From contig NC_088303.1 of NCBI RefSeq assembly GCF_032854445.1, forward strand, positions 2,237,501-2,301,500: 64,000 nucleotides of DNA, given 5' to 3'. A program made the translations under genes and the position numbers. This DNA is from Liolophura sinensis (taxonomy: Eukaryota > Mollusca > Polyplacophora > Chitonida > Chitonidae). Below, one piece after another: positions 61,201-63,051 of this stretch. The notes beneath the pieces are model-generated. The model saw only the letters and a program-made list of their open reading frames with translations, was not told where the DNA came from and searched no databases. The first letter of the stretch is position 1. Each line of letters opens with the position of its first letter.

Positions 61201-63051
61201 CACAATGCTGCTCATGAAAAAAGCCTGACAATGTGTGCAAAACCAACAAACAGTATATCACAAATAACTCATGTGGCTCAATAACACCAGGTGGACAGAG
61301 CCAAGTTCTGCTTGGATACTTACAGATAGTTCTGAGCGTTAGATACTGCAGATGGCAGAGCCAGAATGCACCCCGTTGAACACCTGTGAGAGGCTGGTCA
61401 GGGGACTGATAACATCATGTGAGCTCTCACCATGCTGCATTTGAGCAGTCTTGTAAAAGATTTGTTATTTTTCTTGGAAAAACCTTATTGGAATTGAGTT
61501 AACTCAAAATGCAACAATCATTAAAATTACACCGACGCTTATTAGTATGGTGATGAAGGATTAAATCATATTGTGTGCTATATAGAAGGTTTGCTTGATT
61601 AGAACACATTACACACCACCCCCTTATTACAGCATTGCGGCTGGGGAACAATGGCTGCATTATTTGGAATCACACAAAGCATGGTAAAATTGAGAGCAGT
61701 GTACAACCAACTGCTCCAATTGTCCACAGGGCTGATTATTTATCTAAAATTCAAGGACAATACTTATATATTTATTATACCTCATAGATTGATTTCTTGT
61801 TTCCATAGGCAAATACATGGTCACATAATATCCCACAAAACATGACCTACAACTACCCTTACCCAACAATCTCAAGCAAATCAAAATCAAACTCACAAAG
61901 TAAAAACCCACAATCCACAGGCAATAGCCAACGATCATCCACTCTATCCACTGATCTTTTGCATTTATTAAATCATTATTTAAAACTTTATTGCGACTCT
62001 TCCCTACCTTCTCCACTTAAAAATCTACAGGGCTATTCCCTATAAGACTTTTACTGCACTGAAATCTGCAAAAGTTTCAACTCATTTTGGACATCACATT
62101 TACCTTTGAACACCAAACTGGCGAGCAATCTTTTCATCTGTTGAGCCTAAAATAGAATAAGAATACTTTTAACCACAGATAAACCCAAATCTGTCATAAT
62201 AAGGAATGTACATGATTAAACTTGTCATGTAAGAGTCACTCATATGAATATTGTTTGCACTGAAAACAAAAAAACAAAACAATCAAGACTTTATATGCAG
62301 CAAATATTTCAAGAAAAGCAGATAAAGATCATTTATTACGCTATGCCTGATGTCAAAACAAACCATATACAGCCTTCATGTAACAAGAGAACTTCTAAAC
62401 AAACTCAGATGAACCTATGAGCCCTGCACAAACTGTGGATGTCCAAAGAATTACAACAATGGCATAAGAGAGAATTAGATCTGCTCACAGTTGGGAAAGT
62501 CACTGCCATAAGGCTGGTCATCTGACTGAAGACCCAGTAAGGTGAACTGAAAAATGGCCATGGTCAGGATGGTCAAGGAACTGACTACAATCACAGCTTT
62601 CAGGTAATGCCCAGTGGAACCTGTGGTCAAACAGAACAAATGTACAAACAGTATCCTCTACTACCTATCTATTGAATACAAATATAAATGTTTACTTTCT
62701 ATAATTAATGTTTTATGACAAGCTGCTGATTAAGAAACATCAAATTTTCTGGATAAAATTGCATATAATTGAAAATTAAACTATTGTTGTCATTCATAGT
62801 TAGTTGGGTAACAATAAGGCTGACAGAAATGGCACTGCTTTTTTTTTTTTAACAATATCTTTTTCAACGACTGAAAATAAAATATTCTATTTAGATGAAA
62901 ATTAAGGAGTCAATTGGCTGAATTATTAAGCATAATAATTAAAGAACAAACTCACCAGCCAAAGAGGATGCAGTGGGGCTCCGTAGGAGTGGGGCAAACA
63001 GCAGGCAGATGAGGTAGAGGAATGACAAGGCATTGTAGCGCAACAGTACAG
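5875..63051 (-). CDS. Piezo: PIEZO mechanosensitive ion channel gene, 46 exons in window, both ends missing
   Basis: PIEZO proteins form plasma-membrane homotrimers that open a non-selective cation pore when the membrane is stretched. I joined 46 minus-strand exons; every junction is GT-AG and the phases agree throughout. The peptides follow vertebrate PIEZO1 in order: N-terminal blade of repeated four-helix units, beam helix, latch-like SGDYYMFE plus acidic run, charged linkers, anchor ([25 protein letters not shown]), outer pore helix (KYIVGG to IIWFPLVLF) and extracellular cap ([22 protein letters not shown]). About 2,230 codons are present against roughly 2,500 residues in human PIEZO1. 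Missing are the first exon, the end of the cap, the inner helix and the C-terminal domain. Four exons between 31818 and 34201 carry one-base indels. No promoter or polyadenylation site lies in the window. The family is certain from motif order; whether the species has one or more PIEZO genes cannot be seen. Confidence 0.97.
6258..6383 (-). CDS. Piezo: Piezo exon W45: cap domain, LWLSPTAR
   Basis: 126 nt: [40 protein letters not shown] and R, then a split Val codon. The human counterpart is LALAPNSTARRQLASLLEGT. The donor gtaagt sets the end. Confidence 0.93.
6384..6924. other. Intron between W44 and W45, unique part
   Basis: AT-rich, with nothing recognised before the dispersed repeat at 6925. 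Confidence 0.5.
6925..7255 (+). repeat. Dispersed repeat, copy 1
   Basis: About 330 bp starting gtgagtgagtgagtgcttgg and ending near ggatctaccagtcccgaga. The same sequence occurs inverted at 25425-25735. It has a short tandem GTGA/GAGT start and no RT-like coding. It is probably a non-autonomous element of a type I recall from mollusc genomes. A chance open frame on the other strand ([17 protein letters not shown]) is shared by both copies. Confidence 0.8.
7325..7445. repeat. Degenerate short tandem repeat
   Basis: About six imperfect copies of a 20-22 bp unit based on tgtcacaaactctcactact, in the intron just downstream of exon W44. Confidence 0.7.
7502..7671 (-). CDS. Piezo: Piezo exon W44: cap domain, AVWAISPPS
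   Basis: 170 nt: [40 protein letters not shown], then VEYSVSFRR. Human PIEZO1 reads YSPEDIVTAQIEGSSGALWRISPPSRAQMK and FTWNFQRD. Confidence 0.95.
7672..8336. other. Intron between W43 and W44
   Basis: No gene or array. A loose inverted repeat (ttagccatcttggag near 8150 and ctccaatatggctaac near 8195) could mark a small foldback element. Confidence 0.4.
8337..8429 (-). CDS. Piezo: Piezo exon W43: cap domain
   Basis: 93 nt, phase 0 at both ends: [20 protein letters not shown] then [11 protein letters not shown]. Human PIEZO1 has PLFTMSAQQPSIIPFTAQAYEELS here. It lies in the extracellular cap. Confidence 0.92.
8430..8812. other. Intron, unique part beside the 8.8-10.1 kb array
   Basis: No feature recognised; AT-rich intron sequence. 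Confidence 0.4.
8813..10140. repeat. Minisatellite running into the donor of exon W42
   Basis: About 35 degenerate units of roughly 23 to 45 bp built on cttgcacaagtgacatgagt and gcctccc. The composition drifts: acacaagcatgcctccc units at 8.9-9.2 kb, cacaagtgcctct units at 9.4-9.6 kb, and homogenised acatgagtgcctccctaact units at 9.8-10.1 kb. The last unit is continuous with the gtaagg donor of exon W42. Confidence 0.93.
10141..10326 (-). CDS. Piezo: Piezo exon W42: outer pore helix and start of the cap
   Basis: 186 nt, phase 0 at both ends: basic [16 protein letters not shown], the outer helix [20 protein letters not shown], then cap start with [11 protein letters not shown] (human KYGMGGLIILFLIAIIWFPLLF and LKLGGYE). 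Its donor gtaagg abuts a tandem array within a few bases. Confidence 0.97.
10327..10639. other. Intron between W41 and W42
   Basis: No feature recognised. Confidence 0.4.
10640..10787 (-). CDS. Piezo: Piezo exon W41: anchor domain
   Basis: 148 nt: [40 protein letters not shown], then LKCWRHAEA. It corresponds to the anchor that wedges between outer and inner pore helices. The donor is gtacgt. Confidence 0.98.
10788..11096. other. Intron between W40 and W41
   Basis: No feature recognised. Confidence 0.4.
11097..11255 (-). CDS. Piezo: Piezo exon W40: [14 protein letters not shown] exon
   Basis: 159 nt: [40 protein letters not shown], then [13 protein letters not shown]. This is among the most conserved stretches of the family (human [25 protein letters not shown]). 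Confidence 0.98.
11375..12020. repeat. 84-bp minisatellite, about 8 copies
   Basis: The unit begins atgaatgaagctaaagagag and contains gtagagatatatccaacagg. The spacing is 84-85 bp and copies alternate between tttcattaataagt and ttgcatgaacaagg variants. Read on the gene strand each unit contains ttgtctctctttag/C, a good 3' splice site look-alike, about 120 bp upstream of the real acceptor of exon W40. Confidence 0.95.
12450..12616 (-). CDS. Piezo: Piezo exon W39: membrane helices before the anchor
   Basis: 167 nt: [40 protein letters not shown], then [12 protein letters not shown]. Human PIEZO1 reads VPEAFLVMLLIQFSTMVVDR, ALYLRKTVLGK and HLWMFFILPAVT. Confidence 0.97.
12878..12922 (-). CDS. 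Piezo: Piezo exon W38: 45-nt loop exon
   Basis: 15 codons, phase 0 at both ends: [15 protein letters not shown], matching SAATDITSSLSDDQ of human PIEZO1. A run of more than 15 T precedes the acceptor tgcag; the donor is gtaagt. Confidence 0.9.
12923..14816. other. Large intron W37-W38, first part
   Basis: No gene seen. Sequence near 13440-13520 resembles 16745-16830 and may be a fragment of the same dispersed repeat. A plus-strand 130-codon open frame at 14369-14761 has no recognisable domain. Confidence 0.45.
14817..15640. repeat. 98-bp minisatellite, about 8 copies
   Basis: The unit starts ggtccctgattgatgtcatg and includes gtgtttatatatgtatttgt. Copies differ at only a few sites, which suggests recent expansion. 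Confidence 0.95.
15908..16143. repeat. 26-bp minisatellite, about 9 copies
   Basis: Unit tacagccctatgccctgctc plus agatta. It produces repetitive plus-strand open frames with no protein meaning. It starts about 270 bp from the 98-bp array in the same intron. Confidence 0.93.
16144..17001. other. Intron end before exon W37, possible element tail
   Basis: No gene. The 16800-16925 part (gacgggcggtcagagagaca, then gggttattcctatataaccc) has the style of a dispersed mollusc repeat end. The family is not identified. Confidence 0.4.
17002..17149 (-). CDS. Piezo: Piezo exon W37: [10 protein letters not shown] and membrane helix
   Basis: 148 nt: [40 protein letters not shown] then GYQSFGPA. Human PIEZO1 reads PLRRFFHDILHTKYRAATDVYALMFLADVVDFIIIIFGFWAFG. 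The acceptor gttaag has a weak pyrimidine tract but the only consistent phase. Confidence 0.95.
17150..17596. other. Intron between W36 and W37
   Basis: Nothing recognised; AT-rich. Confidence 0.4.
17597..17700 (-). CDS. Piezo: Piezo exon W36: acidic to basic linker
   Basis: 104 nt: [20 protein letters not shown] then [10 protein letters not shown]. Low-complexity and cytosolic, in place of the long charged loop of human PIEZO1. The donor gtgagt splits the codon finished by the next exon. Confidence 0.82.
17925..18035 (-). repeat. tRNA-SINE-like fragment
   Basis: On the minus strand it carries gtaggttcaactccgcct, a pol III B-box-like motif (GGTTCAANYCC), followed by a segment also seen near 28500-28560. 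No clear tail or target duplication. Confidence 0.5.
18165..18260 (-). CDS. Piezo: Piezo exon W35: RYGLWKD plus acidic linker
   Basis: 96 nt, phase 0 at both ends: [20 protein letters not shown] then [12 protein letters not shown] (human CYGLWDHEEDSP). The donor is gtacgg. Confidence 0.9.
18261..18889. other. Intron between W34 and W35
   Basis: Nothing recognised. Confidence 0.4.
18890..19063 (-). CDS. Piezo: Piezo exon W34: [12 protein letters not shown] exon
   Basis: 174 nt, phase 0 at both ends: [17 protein letters not shown], then [20 protein letters not shown] and [13 protein letters not shown]. Human PIEZO1 has [17 protein letters not shown] and PPRILGLEK. Confidence 0.97.
19064..20151. 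other. Intron between W33 and W34
   Basis: AT-rich, no repeat array and no coding similarity. Confidence 0.4.
20152..20416 (-). CDS. Piezo: Piezo exon W33: membrane segments with PRPSK
   Basis: 265 nt: [39 protein letters not shown], then [20 protein letters not shown]. Human PIEZO1 reads SELLCYFIIILNHMVTASAG and FLWAMLSIPRPSKRFWMTAI. Highly conserved. Confidence 0.97.
20417..23061. other. Large intron W32-W33, mostly unannotated
   Basis: No gene. Fragments such as ttccctccacccataaatcc (near 20670) match SINE tails. The tcgcggatttaagagaatac (near 22075) and cgcgaaatgcgcgaaaatta (near 22922) pieces resemble a dispersed low-copy repeat. Confidence 0.4.
23062..23366. mobile_element. Candidate MITE with terminal inverted repeats
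   Basis: The left end aatttccactgcacactgcg is mirrored by gtgcagtggaaatt at the right, and by gtacagtggaaattg at an inner copy near 23293-23308. Roughly 14 bases of the inverted end are identical. About 300 bp long with no transposase, consistent with a non-autonomous DNA transposon, possibly nested. Target duplication not settled. Confidence 0.5.
23443..23520 (-). CDS. Piezo: Piezo exon W32: short polar linker
   Basis: 78 nt: [20 protein letters not shown] then ADSKTS. It is supported by exact phase on both sides and a clean acceptor (ttttgtag); the donor gtttgt is modest. Similarity alone would not identify it. Confidence 0.75.
23521..24029. other. Intron between W31 and W32
   Basis: Nothing recognised. 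Confidence 0.4.
24030..24112 (-). CDS. Piezo: Piezo exon W31: acidic linker
   Basis: 83 nt: [20 protein letters not shown] then EEPDGAIG. Cytosolic, Pro/Glu-rich, weakly conserved. The donor gtgagt is strong. A tandem array whose units end in tgttttgcag lies just upstream of its acceptor. Confidence 0.82.
24150..24627. repeat. 68-bp minisatellite, 7 copies, beside acceptor of W31
   Basis: The unit contains aactgcaaaacaaaacactc, gatgaaacgatacagctaca and cagaaatcactgg at 68-bp spacing (24161, 24229, 24297). On the gene strand every unit reads gagtgttttgttttgcag/T, a strong pyrimidine tract plus CAG. The array starts about 40 bp upstream of the true acceptor of exon W31. Confidence 0.95.
24635..25202. 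other. Intron between W30 and W31, unique part
   Basis: Nothing recognised. Confidence 0.4.
25203..25366 (-). CDS. Piezo: Piezo exon W30: conserved cytosolic helices
   Basis: 164 nt: [20 protein letters not shown], then [20 protein letters not shown]. It aligns with LGQALVDELTRWLQEFTRHH and LRAERYLLTQEL of human PIEZO1. The acceptor has a long T run; the donor is gtaaag. Confidence 0.92.
25425..25735 (-). repeat. Dispersed repeat, copy 2
   Basis: Inverted relative to the 6925-7255 copy. It starts gggagtggtagatccagggt and ends at a cactcactcactcacc tract. The two copies align end to end with scattered substitutions and small indels. Confidence 0.8.
25740..26328. other. Intron between W29 and W30, remainder
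   Basis: Nothing recognised. Confidence 0.4.
26329..26467 (-). CDS. Piezo: Piezo exon W29: mixed-charge linker
   Basis: 139 nt: [20 protein letters not shown], then an acidic end [11 protein letters not shown]. It is low-complexity and not conserved at residue level. The call depends on a good acceptor (cttgcag), donor gtcagt and matching phases. Confidence 0.8.
26612..26749 (-). CDS. Piezo: Piezo exon W28: cytosolic helix and Ser-rich linker
   Basis: 138 nt, phase 0 at both ends: [20 protein letters not shown], then [19 protein letters not shown]. The first half aligns with FQLAYQAWVTNAQAVLRRR of human PIEZO1; the second half is a likely disordered, phosphorylatable linker. Confidence 0.87.
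26885..28018. repeat. 58-60 bp minisatellite, about 19 copies
   Basis: The unit includes gattggtttgatggccacac, caacccacatacagcaatgt and gaccatggatatagcat. The 58-60 bp length comes from an optional gaa before gattgg. It fills most of the W27-W28 intron, ending about 55 bp from the donor of W27. Open frames up to 200 codons run through it in several frames and are not genes. Confidence 0.96.
28075..28214 (-). CDS. Piezo: Piezo exon W27: latch-like SGDYYMFE segment
   Basis: 140 nt: [17 protein letters not shown], then an acidic and Ser-rich stretch ending SPTPFQ. The human counterpart is HSGDYFLFESDSEEEEE, part of the latch/plug region that controls the lateral ion exits. I ended it at CAG/gtgaag because the downstream rival gtaagc gives a phase the next exon cannot use. 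Confidence 0.9.
28495..28650 (-). repeat. tRNA-derived SINE fragment
   Basis: On the minus strand ccctggcagagtggtttacg resembles a pol III A box, and about 50 bp later gcaggttcaaaccttggc resembles a B box. A downstream segment is shared with the 17.9-kb fragment. The tail is not found. Confidence 0.6.
28761..28924 (-). CDS. Piezo: Piezo exon W26: beam helix
   Basis: 164 nt: [20 protein letters not shown], then [20 protein letters not shown]. This Lys/Glu/Gln-rich helix matches the beam of PIEZO1 (FHRRIEEKSLAQLKRQMERIRAKQEK), the long cytosolic rod that links the blade to the pore module. Confidence 0.94.
28925..29352. other. Intron between W25 and W26
   Basis: Nothing recognised. Confidence 0.4.
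29353..29512 (-). CDS. Piezo: Piezo exon W25: last blade helix before the beam
   Basis: 160 nt: [20 protein letters not shown] then [16 protein letters not shown] and WNRLASR (human EAGIIWDSVCFFFLLLQRRVFLSHYYLHV and LLASRG). Confidence 0.95.
29513..29941. other. Intron between W24 and W25
   Basis: Nothing recognised. Confidence 0.4.
29942..30044 (-). CDS. Piezo: Piezo exon W24: helix with CWVIQLF
   Basis: 103 nt: [20 protein letters not shown] then [11 protein letters not shown] (human LLACVFVEQMQTGFCWVIQLFSLVC). The donor gttagt is less common but keeps phase. Confidence 0.92.
30265..30322 (-). CDS. Piezo: Piezo exon W23: short helix exon
   Basis: 58 nt: [19 protein letters not shown], matching WDCLILYNVTVIISKNMLS of human PIEZO1. 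The acceptor is ttacag and the donor gtaagt. Confidence 0.92.
30545..30800 (+). mobile_element. Full-length tRNA-derived SINE with target duplication
   Basis: The A-box-like gtggttagcgtgc lies near 30551 and a B-box-like gaattcaagtcc follows about 60 bp later. A conserved 3' part (ccaccataatgccgaccgct, gtaaaacaccaatc) leads into an (aaat)n tail. The element is flanked by atcaaggtaa on both sides (30534-30543 and 30801-30810), a 10-bp target-site duplication. Confidence 0.85.
30811..31078. other. Intron W22-W23, with SINE-like scrap
   Basis: At about 30985-31015 ttctggatttgaacctgcaa is an inverted B-box-like motif, probably an old SINE fragment on the minus strand. Confidence 0.4.
31079..31264 (-). 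CDS. Piezo: Piezo exon W22: SYLDVLKYF blade exon
   Basis: 186 nt: [20 protein letters not shown], then [20 protein letters not shown] and [11 protein letters not shown]. Human PIEZO1 has SYLDMLKVAVFRYLFWLVLV and FVTGATRISIFGLGYLLACF. A rival donor gtatgt lies 4 nt before the chosen gtaagt; only gtaagt keeps the frame. Confidence 0.95.
31441..31739. repeat. 42-44 bp minisatellite, about 7 copies, beside donor of W21
   Basis: The unit contains taagctggatgcccttacct and ctgggccactttgtcccc. On the gene strand most units read CCCAGAG/gtaagggcatcc, close to the true donor CTTCAA/gtaagggcaatcc of exon W21, which lies about 80 bp away. Two or three copies have cccttat and so lose the GT. Confidence 0.94.
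31818..31985 (-). CDS. Piezo: Piezo exon W21: helix and loop with two extra bases
   Basis: 168 nt where 166 fit. Three frames are needed: DFFLLLF, then [20 protein letters not shown], then [20 protein letters not shown] (human SDFLLLLCASQQWQVFSAE and PVPNF). The extra bases lie near 31962 and in the CCC run at 31893-31895. The donor is a normal gtaagg. Confidence 0.85.
31986..32325. other. Intron between W20 and W21
   Basis: Nothing recognised. Confidence 0.4.
32326..32425 (-). CDS. Piezo: Piezo exon W20: loop exon with one extra base
   Basis: 100 nt where 99 fit. It begins [10 protein letters not shown] in phase; one base later it reads [20 protein letters not shown] (human DYPWRW and ALIKWLYLPDFFRAPN). 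The extra base is a G in the pair at about 32396-32397. Uncorrected, a TAA follows within three codons. Confidence 0.85.
32426..32878. other. Intron between W19 and W20
   Basis: Nothing recognised. Confidence 0.4.
32879..33080 (-). CDS. Piezo: Piezo exon W19: blade helices, intact
   Basis: 202 nt, clean frame: [20 protein letters not shown], then [20 protein letters not shown] and [12 protein letters not shown] (human LILTRRHRQAI and LCLGMPPALCID). It is the only intact exon among five neighbours with indels. Confidence 0.94.
33081..33620. other. Intron between W18 and W19
   Basis: Nothing recognised; AT-rich. Confidence 0.4.
33621..33820 (-). CDS. Piezo: Piezo exon W18: blade exon with three indels
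   Basis: 200 nt where 201 are needed. Recognisable pieces in successive frames are [10 protein letters not shown], then [15 protein letters not shown] and DNSLLDCVK, then FHKYGLE (human NHLQVLLLLVFEAIVYRRQEH and YKFGLE). The shifts fit one extra G in a GGG run (33786-33788) and one missing base near each of 33657 and 33643. Correcting these restores phase 0 to phase 0. Confidence 0.85.
34089..34201 (-). CDS. Piezo: Piezo exon W17: loop exon with one missing base
   Basis: 113 nt where phase needs 114. The first part reads [20 protein letters not shown]; the last part reads [15 protein letters not shown] only in the next frame (human WFGVRKGFPNLGYIQ). One base is missing at about 34131-34135. 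Borders are a normal cttttcag acceptor and gtaatg donor. I read this as a consensus error or a real lesion inside a true exon. Confidence 0.85.
34202..35084. other. Intron between W16 and W17
   Basis: Nothing recognised. Confidence 0.4.
35085..35258 (-). CDS. Piezo: Piezo exon W16: blade helices ending YSNCT
   Basis: 174 nt, phase 0 at both ends: [20 protein letters not shown], then [20 protein letters not shown] and the conserved YSNCT before the donor gtaagc (human KMLYQLKVVNPQEYSSNCT). Confidence 0.95.
35259..35827. other. Intron between W15 and W16
   Basis: Nothing recognised. Confidence 0.4.
35828..35979 (-). CDS. Piezo: Piezo exon W15: amphipathic and membrane helix
   Basis: 152 nt: [20 protein letters not shown], then [20 protein letters not shown] and VCVNE (human LRRLLELHVFKLVALYTVWVALKE). 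Phase and borders are clean. Confidence 0.95.
36078..36846. repeat. 100-bp minisatellite, nearly 8 copies, SINE-derived
   Basis: The unit includes ggcccatgaccctattgagg, cctcgtcttcaaatccagct and acctggcaaaggttggt at exact 100-bp spacing. The ttcaaatccagctc part matches the B-box region of the SINE at 30.6 kb (attcaagtccagctc), and the array ends inside a SINE-like tail at 36843. Confidence 0.93.
36843..36965 (+). repeat. SINE 3' part following the 100-bp array
   Basis: Reads ggtttactccaagcacgaga, cttcctccacccataaacat, accatataagggaaaatcct and ends in atctatttatttatc. This is the same layout as the 3' part of the SINE at 30.5-30.8 kb and the fragment at 63.4 kb. Confidence 0.65.
37562..37790. 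repeat. 65-bp repeat, about 3.5 copies
   Basis: Unit ttagaagtgacaagtacaaa, then ttgtaagttccaaccagaat and ggttgaccaaatctag. Lies about 50 bp below the donor of exon W14. Confidence 0.9.
37839..37963 (-). CDS. Piezo: Piezo exon W14: acidic cytosolic linker
   Basis: 125 nt encoding [20 protein letters not shown] and an S/T/E-rich stretch ending ESRKLKR. It replaces the long acidic and Gln-rich loop of human PIEZO1. Its acceptor (tgttttag) is the last member of a tandem array of near-identical acceptor sequences upstream. The donor gtaagt is strong. Confidence 0.85.
37964..41490. repeat. 82-83 bp satellite, about 43 copies, containing the acceptor of W14
   Basis: The unit is ctaaaacagaagttacaagc, agtcttgtacatctattcct, ttatctgactgatatacatg, tatatacacccactgagctc plus tg. 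The first unit begins at the base next to exon W14, so on the gene strand the real acceptor (gtaacttctgttttag/CAAAG) is the terminal copy of a motif repeated as gtaacttctgttttag/CAGAG through the intron. Variants (tctg/ttctg, ctgac/tgttt, gcagt/gaagt) are shared between blocks, a sign of unequal exchange or gene conversion. Each unit also holds the palindrome atatacatgtatat. Confidence 0.97.
41804..41950 (-). CDS. Piezo: Piezo exon W13: blade helix ending HYFHKPF
   Basis: 147 nt: [20 protein letters not shown], then a helix rich in Ile and the signature [20 protein letters not shown] (human CILQLHYFHRPFMQLTDMEH). The acceptor is ctgtag and the donor gtgggt. Confidence 0.95.
42238..42386 (-). 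CDS. Piezo: Piezo exon W12: blade helix and conserved loop
   Basis: 149 nt: [20 protein letters not shown], then [20 protein letters not shown] and TDE. Human PIEZO1 has VYTFQFQDFPAYWRNLTGFTDEQ at the same place. The donor gtgagt splits the following Met codon. Confidence 0.95.
42387..43180. other. Intron W11-W12, unique part
   Basis: Nothing recognised before the 40-bp array. Confidence 0.4.
43185..45158. repeat. 40-bp minisatellite, about 48 copies, beside donor of W11
   Basis: Unit gttaggttgtcaatgccata plus cctggacagattgccactca, 40-bp period with occasional truncated units. On the gene strand each unit reads TGTCCAG/gtatggcattgac. The real donor of exon W11 is TTCCAG/gtaaggcattgg, and the units next to it become gradually less regular (45060-45170). 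Confidence 0.96.
45171..45310 (-). CDS. Piezo: Piezo exon W11: blade helices
   Basis: 140 nt encoding [20 protein letters not shown] then [18 protein letters not shown] (human AKYWIYVCAGMF and YKIVYMFLFLLCLTLFQ). Its donor CCAG/gtaaggcatt is copied in degenerate form in every unit of the 40-bp array just downstream. Confidence 0.95.
45311..47190. other. Intron between W10 and W11
   Basis: 1.9 kb, AT-rich. An inverted B-box-like motif (ctggatttgaacatgcaacc near 45551) hints at an old SINE fragment. Otherwise nothing. Confidence 0.4.
47191..47265 (-). CDS. Piezo: Piezo exon W10: small linker exon, cassette candidate
   Basis: 75 nt with one split codon at each side, open in only one frame: [21 protein letters not shown] then KLI. 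The acceptor is gtacag and the donor gtaggt. It is poorly conserved, but it sits where PIEZO has a variable loop before [12 protein letters not shown]. The exons on either side would also join in frame without it, so it may be alternatively used. Confidence 0.72.
47575..48272. repeat. 89-bp minisatellite, about 7.5 copies
   Basis: Unit agtgtgcagacagtatgttt, aggtgcatcagtgtggacta, accctaccatgcatacagta then gttctgtgttatctgtgtgg. The 89-bp spacing is exact. Copies differ mainly at gcatacag/gcagacag. Confidence 0.95.
48273..51090. other. Remainder of intron W9-W10
   Basis: No gene. A short run based on ccagtggtggg (49376-49460, about 7 copies of 11-12 bp) is the only repeat noticed. Confidence 0.45.
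51091..51250 (-). CDS. Piezo: Piezo exon W9: blade helix and cytosolic linker
   Basis: 160 nt. It starts [19 protein letters not shown] (human LLYTLTFWLLLRQFVKEK), then a polar linker to SFREFL. I placed the end at the strong donor gtgagt; a rival donor 14 nt further on (gttact) breaks phase with the next exon. Confidence 0.88.
51251..51774. other. Intron between W8 and W9
   Basis: Nothing firm; ggccagcattattgtgtgag (near 51327) resembles the SINE 3' part on the other strand. Confidence 0.4.
51775..52032 (-). CDS. Piezo: Piezo exon W8: conserved blade helices
   Basis: 258 nt, phase 0 at both ends. It encodes [21 protein letters not shown], nearly identical to human PIEZO1, then [21 protein letters not shown] and [16 protein letters not shown] (human LEHTRYPCLDLGA). 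One of the strongest single exons for naming the gene. Confidence 0.96.
52033..52795. other. Intron between W7 and W8
   Basis: The 52435-52600 part (aggccttgggaacagtggaa, tattgaacttgcaccttgca) resembles the minus-strand SINE fragments at 17.9 and 28.5 kb. The rest is AT-rich. Confidence 0.45.
52796..52996 (-). CDS. Piezo: Piezo exon W7: acidic linker into blade helix
   Basis: 201 nt, phase 0 at both ends. A Glu/Asp-rich linker ([10 protein letters not shown]) leads into [14 protein letters not shown], the counterpart of IMDQSYVCALIAMM in human PIEZO1. The donor gtaggt interrupts the conserved helix exactly before WSITYHSW, which opens the next exon. Confidence 0.93.
53565..54600. repeat. 55-bp minisatellite, about 19 copies
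   Basis: Unit ggtttataggcagacgaaac, gaggcaggcctatttcactt then ccatgactactgcca. The edges are more diverged than the middle. It lies in the 4-kb intron W6-W7. Confidence 0.95.
54601..55195. other. Intron W6-W7, unique part
   Basis: Nothing recognised. Confidence 0.4.
55198..55241. repeat. (TA)n microsatellite
   Basis: About 22 uninterrupted TA dinucleotides. Confidence 0.97.
55245..56314. other. Intron W6-W7, unique part
   Basis: No gene; gtttactggtggaggaaaca near 55310 may be a SINE scrap. Confidence 0.4.
56315..56540. repeat. 29-bp repeat, about 7.5 copies
   Basis: Unit aaactgctacaactattggt plus taccttg. Two unit types (acaactattggttacc and acacctattggtcacc) alternate, giving a 58-bp higher-order period. 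Confidence 0.93.
57015..57098 (-). CDS. Piezo: Piezo exon W6: very basic cytosolic linker
   Basis: 84 nt, phase 0 at both ends, encoding [21 protein letters not shown] and so on. The acceptor is gctgcag and the donor gtactg. The segment is poorly conserved in the family, so the call rests on phase, splice sites and the polar content expected of the loop between blade units. Being symmetric, it could be skipped without a frameshift. Confidence 0.75.
57099..57607. other. Intron between W5 and W6
   Basis: Nothing recognised. Confidence 0.4.
57608..57767 (-). CDS. Piezo: Piezo exon W5: blade, loop plus membrane helix
   Basis: 160 nt reading [13 protein letters not shown], then [17 protein letters not shown] and a basic end, RRWKHQK. 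It matches the RVLGLKDFVGPTNC and VYASPGVLLLL segments of human PIEZO1. The donor gtttgt is weaker than average but keeps phase 0 with the next exon. Confidence 0.93.
58100..58545. repeat. 22-bp repeat, about 20 copies
   Basis: Unit gatgacattagcagatgtcc plus a linker base or two. Blocks of atgacattattagctatctg alternate with atgatattagcagatgtctg, so 44-66 bp higher-order units appear. Confidence 0.93.
58690..59870. repeat. 22-24 bp repeat, about 50 copies
   Basis: Unit aaaatgagtaagttcgcatg plus ggc, with variants (gtttgcaggggc, aataagtaaatcagtcatgg) organised in larger duplicated blocks, for example two near-identical blocks around 59560-59660 and 59690-59790. It lies about 80 bp from the donor of exon W4. 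Confidence 0.95.
59948..60382 (-). CDS. Piezo: Piezo exon W4: large blade exon
   Basis: The longest exon here (435 nt). It holds a hydrophobic segment ([20 protein letters not shown]), a basic cytosolic stretch (RLRKRRAS), and two more helices including [11 protein letters not shown] and [14 protein letters not shown]. The human counterpart reads IRLVAPDLGILVVS, LALCTWW and HLICLYCYQ. The frame is uninterrupted. Confidence 0.95.
60630..61115. repeat. Degenerate repeat of about 55 bp, 8 or so copies
   Basis: Loosely conserved cattcttacagctatcctac followed by ataaagtggcttcatcatgt. It is far more diverged than the other arrays. On the plus strand each copy holds cttacagctatcc. Confidence 0.8.
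61125..62103. other. Intron between W3 and W4, unique part
   Basis: No gene or array. Confidence 0.4.
62104..62146 (-). CDS. Piezo: Piezo exon W3: short loop exon
   Basis: This 43-nt exon completes the split Cys codon and reads [14 protein letters not shown], matching NCSTWEKTFRQIG of vertebrate PIEZO. The acceptor is tttag and the donor gtaaat. It was too short to stand out as an open frame and was found by phase and similarity. Confidence 0.88.
62489..62620 (-). CDS. Piezo: Piezo exon W2: second membrane segment of the blade
   Basis: The exon is 132 nt with a split codon at each end. It encodes [21 protein letters not shown], comparable to GHTGRLLKSL.FTSLSFLL in PIEZO2, then a polar extracellular loop ending in FPN. 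The donor gtgagc falls inside the codon of a conserved Cys that the next exon completes. Confidence 0.92.
62956..63051 (-). CDS. Piezo: Piezo exon W1: first membrane segment of the blade
   Basis: The exon is 96 nt, entered with two bases of a split codon and left with one. It reads [14 protein letters not shown] then PLLR, matching the RYNGLSFVYLI..LL stretch at the very N-terminus of PIEZO. The acceptor is ttacag and the donor gtgagt. Only about 20 residues including the start Met should precede it, on an exon I do not find before the window edge. Confidence 0.92.
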